This document shows, piece after piece, positions 5,502 through 6,686 of a stretch of DNA of 6,686 bases; within the stretch, counting starts at the first letter, position 1, and every line of letters begins with the position of its first letter. A program made the translations under genes and the position numbers. The stretch is from Alphaproteobacteria bacterium (GTDB lineage: Bacteria > Pseudomonadota > Alphaproteobacteria > Paracaedibacterales > JAKBAR01): positions 1-6,686 of the forward strand of contig JAIESS010000169.1 of NCBI GenBank assembly GCA_019745755.1. Direction: 5' to 3'. The notes beneath the pieces were generated by a model. The model had not been told where the DNA came from, did no database searches, and saw nothing but the letters and a program-made list of their open reading frames with translations.

Positions 5502-6311
5502 ATGCTTGAAATTTTTATCTTAAGTTTTATCCAAGGGTTGACGGAATTTTTGCCCGTCTCCTCCAGCGGCCACCTTATCCTTTTACCCTATATCATAGGT
5601 TTTCAAAACCATAGCCTTGAAATTGATGGGATTGTGCATTTAGGCACATTATGCGCTGTGGTGTGTTATTTCTTTTTCGATATTCGCCGGATAATTACAT
5701 CGTTTTTTAGTGTATACATCGGCCTTGGGAAACCGTCACTCGATGGATTTGATGCATCCTTCGCGCGCATTGGTCTCACTATCATTGTGGCAACTCTCCC
5801 CGTTGTTGTGGCAGGACTCCTTTTAAAACGTATTGGTATCGATGTTGTTCGAGGACCGCATGTCATTGCCATTATGGCAATTGCAGGAGGCATCGCACTC
5901 TACTTTGCCGATCGCCTTAGCTCGAGCATTAAAGGGCTTCAGGATATGACCTTTATGCGAGCCCTTCTTGTGGGGTGCATTCAAATTATTGCCCTTATTC
6001 CAGGGAGCAGTCGTTCGGGTATGTGCATCATGGGGGCTCGCCTCCTTGGTTTTGATAAAGTAAGTTCAACCCGTTATGCCTTTTTACTCTCTATTCCAGC
6101 GATCCTTGGGGCCTTCACTCTCATTTTTTTTGATGCGTACTGCAACGGCATCCAAACCCCTTTAGCCAATCTTGGTGCTTATTTTATTCTTTCATTCTTT
6201 TTTGGTCTAGGATCCATTCACTTCATGCTGCGCTTTATCCAGCATCACAGCCTCCTCATTTTCATGATCTATCGTATTATTTTAGGAGGAGGAATTCTTT
6301 TAATGACATAA
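5502..6311 (+). CDS. uppP: Undecaprenyl-diphosphatase (BacA/UppP family)
   Basis: UppP is an integral membrane enzyme that dephosphorylates undecaprenyl pyrophosphate to the monophosphate, recycling the lipid carrier for peptidoglycan and other envelope glycans; overproduction gives bacitracin resistance in other bacteria. The product is 269 aa, the usual family length. The first signature is QGLTEFLPVSSSGHLIL (11-27), containing the Q/E-x-x-x-E catalytic pair Q11/E15, the Ser cluster and H24. The second is PGSSRSGMC (167-175) with R171; the last position of this motif, usually Thr, is Cys175. Hydrophobic membrane segments lie at about 45-60, 92-108, 119-135, 153-167, 193-210, 223-241 and 251-267. 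ATG 5502 has no obvious ribosome site but gives the standard family N-terminus. It is preceded by the exported-looking GNAT and followed by a surface-protein gene on the same strand. Confidence 0.97.
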   Translation: MLEIFILSFIQGLTEFLPVSSSGHLILLPYIIGFQNHSLEIDGIVHLGTLCAVVCYFFFDIRRIITSFFSVYIGLGKPSLDGFDASFARIGLTIIVATLPVVVAGLLLKRIGIDVVRGPHVIAIMAIAGGIALYFADRLSSSIKGLQDMTFMRALLVGCIQIIALIPGSSRSGMCIMGARLLGFDKVSSTRYAFLLSIPAILGAFTLIFFDAYCNGIQTPLANLGAYFILSFFFGLGSIHFMLRFIQHHSLLIFMIYRIILGGGILLMT

Positions 6312-6328
6312 ATAAAAAAGAAGAGATC

Positions 6329-6349
6329 TCAAGTCATTATAATACTTGA
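6329..6349 (+). other. Inverted repeat between uppP and the next gene
   Basis: TCAAGT (6329-6334) and ACTTGA (6344-6349) are perfect arms around a 9-nt AT-rich loop, 17 bp after the uppP stop. No T-run follows, so it is a poor intrinsic terminator. It may be a weak terminator or an operator for the downstream surface-protein gene. The rest of the 105-bp gap is very AT-rich; it contains a consensus -10 box TATAAT at 6379-6384 but no matching -35 box at the usual distance. Confidence 0.25.
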
Positions 6350-6416
6350 CGGACTATGATGTATGCGAAACAATTAAATATAATTTTATTAAAATTACGT
6401 TAATTTGGTGCTATTG

Positions 6417-6686
6417 ATGATTCTTCATTTTTTAACATCGACGGGCCGTGTTTTAAAACAGTCGCATTATAGTGCTCTTGGGCTTTTGATGATTGGAACG
6501 GCTTACGGTTCAACGCTTAGTGTGCCGCCAAATGTCACAGTAAATGTCCCCACAACCTATACGGGGGGTACTATTGGTGCGGCTGGCACATTGACCAACA
6601 ATTCGACGTTAACAAACACTGGAGTGATGACGAATGTTGGTGGAGGAAGTCTTGTCGCTAATACTGGAACATTTGTAAATGCGGGT
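6417..6686 (+). CDS. Surface or secreted repeat protein, autotransporter/adhesin-like, N-terminal part (runs off the right edge)
   Basis: An open frame of 90 codons from ATG 6417 continues to the window edge. Residues 1-32 look like a signal peptide with a long basic n-region (R11, K14), hydrophobic core ALGLLMIGTA (20-29) and a likely cleavage near AYGS. The mature part is Thr/Asn/Gly-rich and repetitive: from residue 57, short units GTLTNNS, TLTNTG, VMTNVGGG, SLVANTG and TFVNAG. Such units are typical of beta-helical passenger domains in type V autotransporters and filamentous adhesins of alphaproteobacteria. The family is inferred from composition; without the C-terminus (beta-barrel or other anchor) the secretion route is unknown. 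No strong ribosome site is visible before the ATG. Confidence 0.75.
   Translation, partial: MILHFLTSTGRVLKQSHYSALGLLMIGTAYGSTLSVPPNVTVNVPTTYTGGTIGAAGTLTNNSTLTNTGVMTNVGGGSLVANTGTFVNAG

Overview
The window fits an AT-leaning alphaproteobacterium. The strongest pointers are the omega subunit with the alphaproteobacterial N-terminal sequence, a HemF that ends at the short 'MSLPPV.GW' terminus I associate with alphaproteobacteria, and an OmpR/PetR-like response regulator. Intergenic DNA is very AT-rich. The gene set (secreted repeat proteins, several GNAT acetyltransferases, a broken gene) would suit a host-associated lineage such as the Holosporales/Rickettsiales-like groups, but that placement is inference.

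Layout, left to right. Positions 1-439 (minus strand) hold the N-terminal part of an RTX-type calcium-binding secreted protein, running off the left edge. A 225-bp AT-rich divergent region follows, with a good minus-strand promoter candidate for the RTX gene and a 7-bp inverted repeat in front of the next gene. On the plus strand, an OmpR-family response regulator (665-1366) is followed 25 bp later by hemF (1392-2321, oxygen-dependent coproporphyrinogen III oxidase). These two probably form an operon. Converging on hemF is a tightly overlapped minus-strand cassette, transcribed from about 4173 down to 2392: an antibiotic-biosynthesis-monooxygenase-like gene broken by one in-frame TAA, then a GrpB-GNAT fusion overlapping it by 11 nt, then a stand-alone GNAT acetyltransferase overlapping by an ATGA junction.

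From 4174 everything is on the plus strand: a rpoZ promoter candidate, rpoZ with an unusually acidic tail, a GNAT protein carrying an N-terminal signal-like segment, uppP (undecaprenyl-diphosphatase), and the first 90 residues of a signal-peptide-bearing, Asn/Thr/Gly-repeat surface protein that runs off the right edge.

Functionally this is housekeeping (heme synthesis, RNA polymerase assembly, cell-wall lipid carrier recycling) interleaved with accessory genes (acetyltransferases, a nucleotidyltransferase-like domain, secreted repeat proteins). I see no CRISPR array, tRNA, rRNA, insertion sequence or attachment site. No complete novel system is evident. The most unusual items are the broken gene heading the overlapped cassette, the GrpB-GNAT fusion, the exported-looking GNAT, and a Cys-rich optional N-terminus on the regulator next to hemF.
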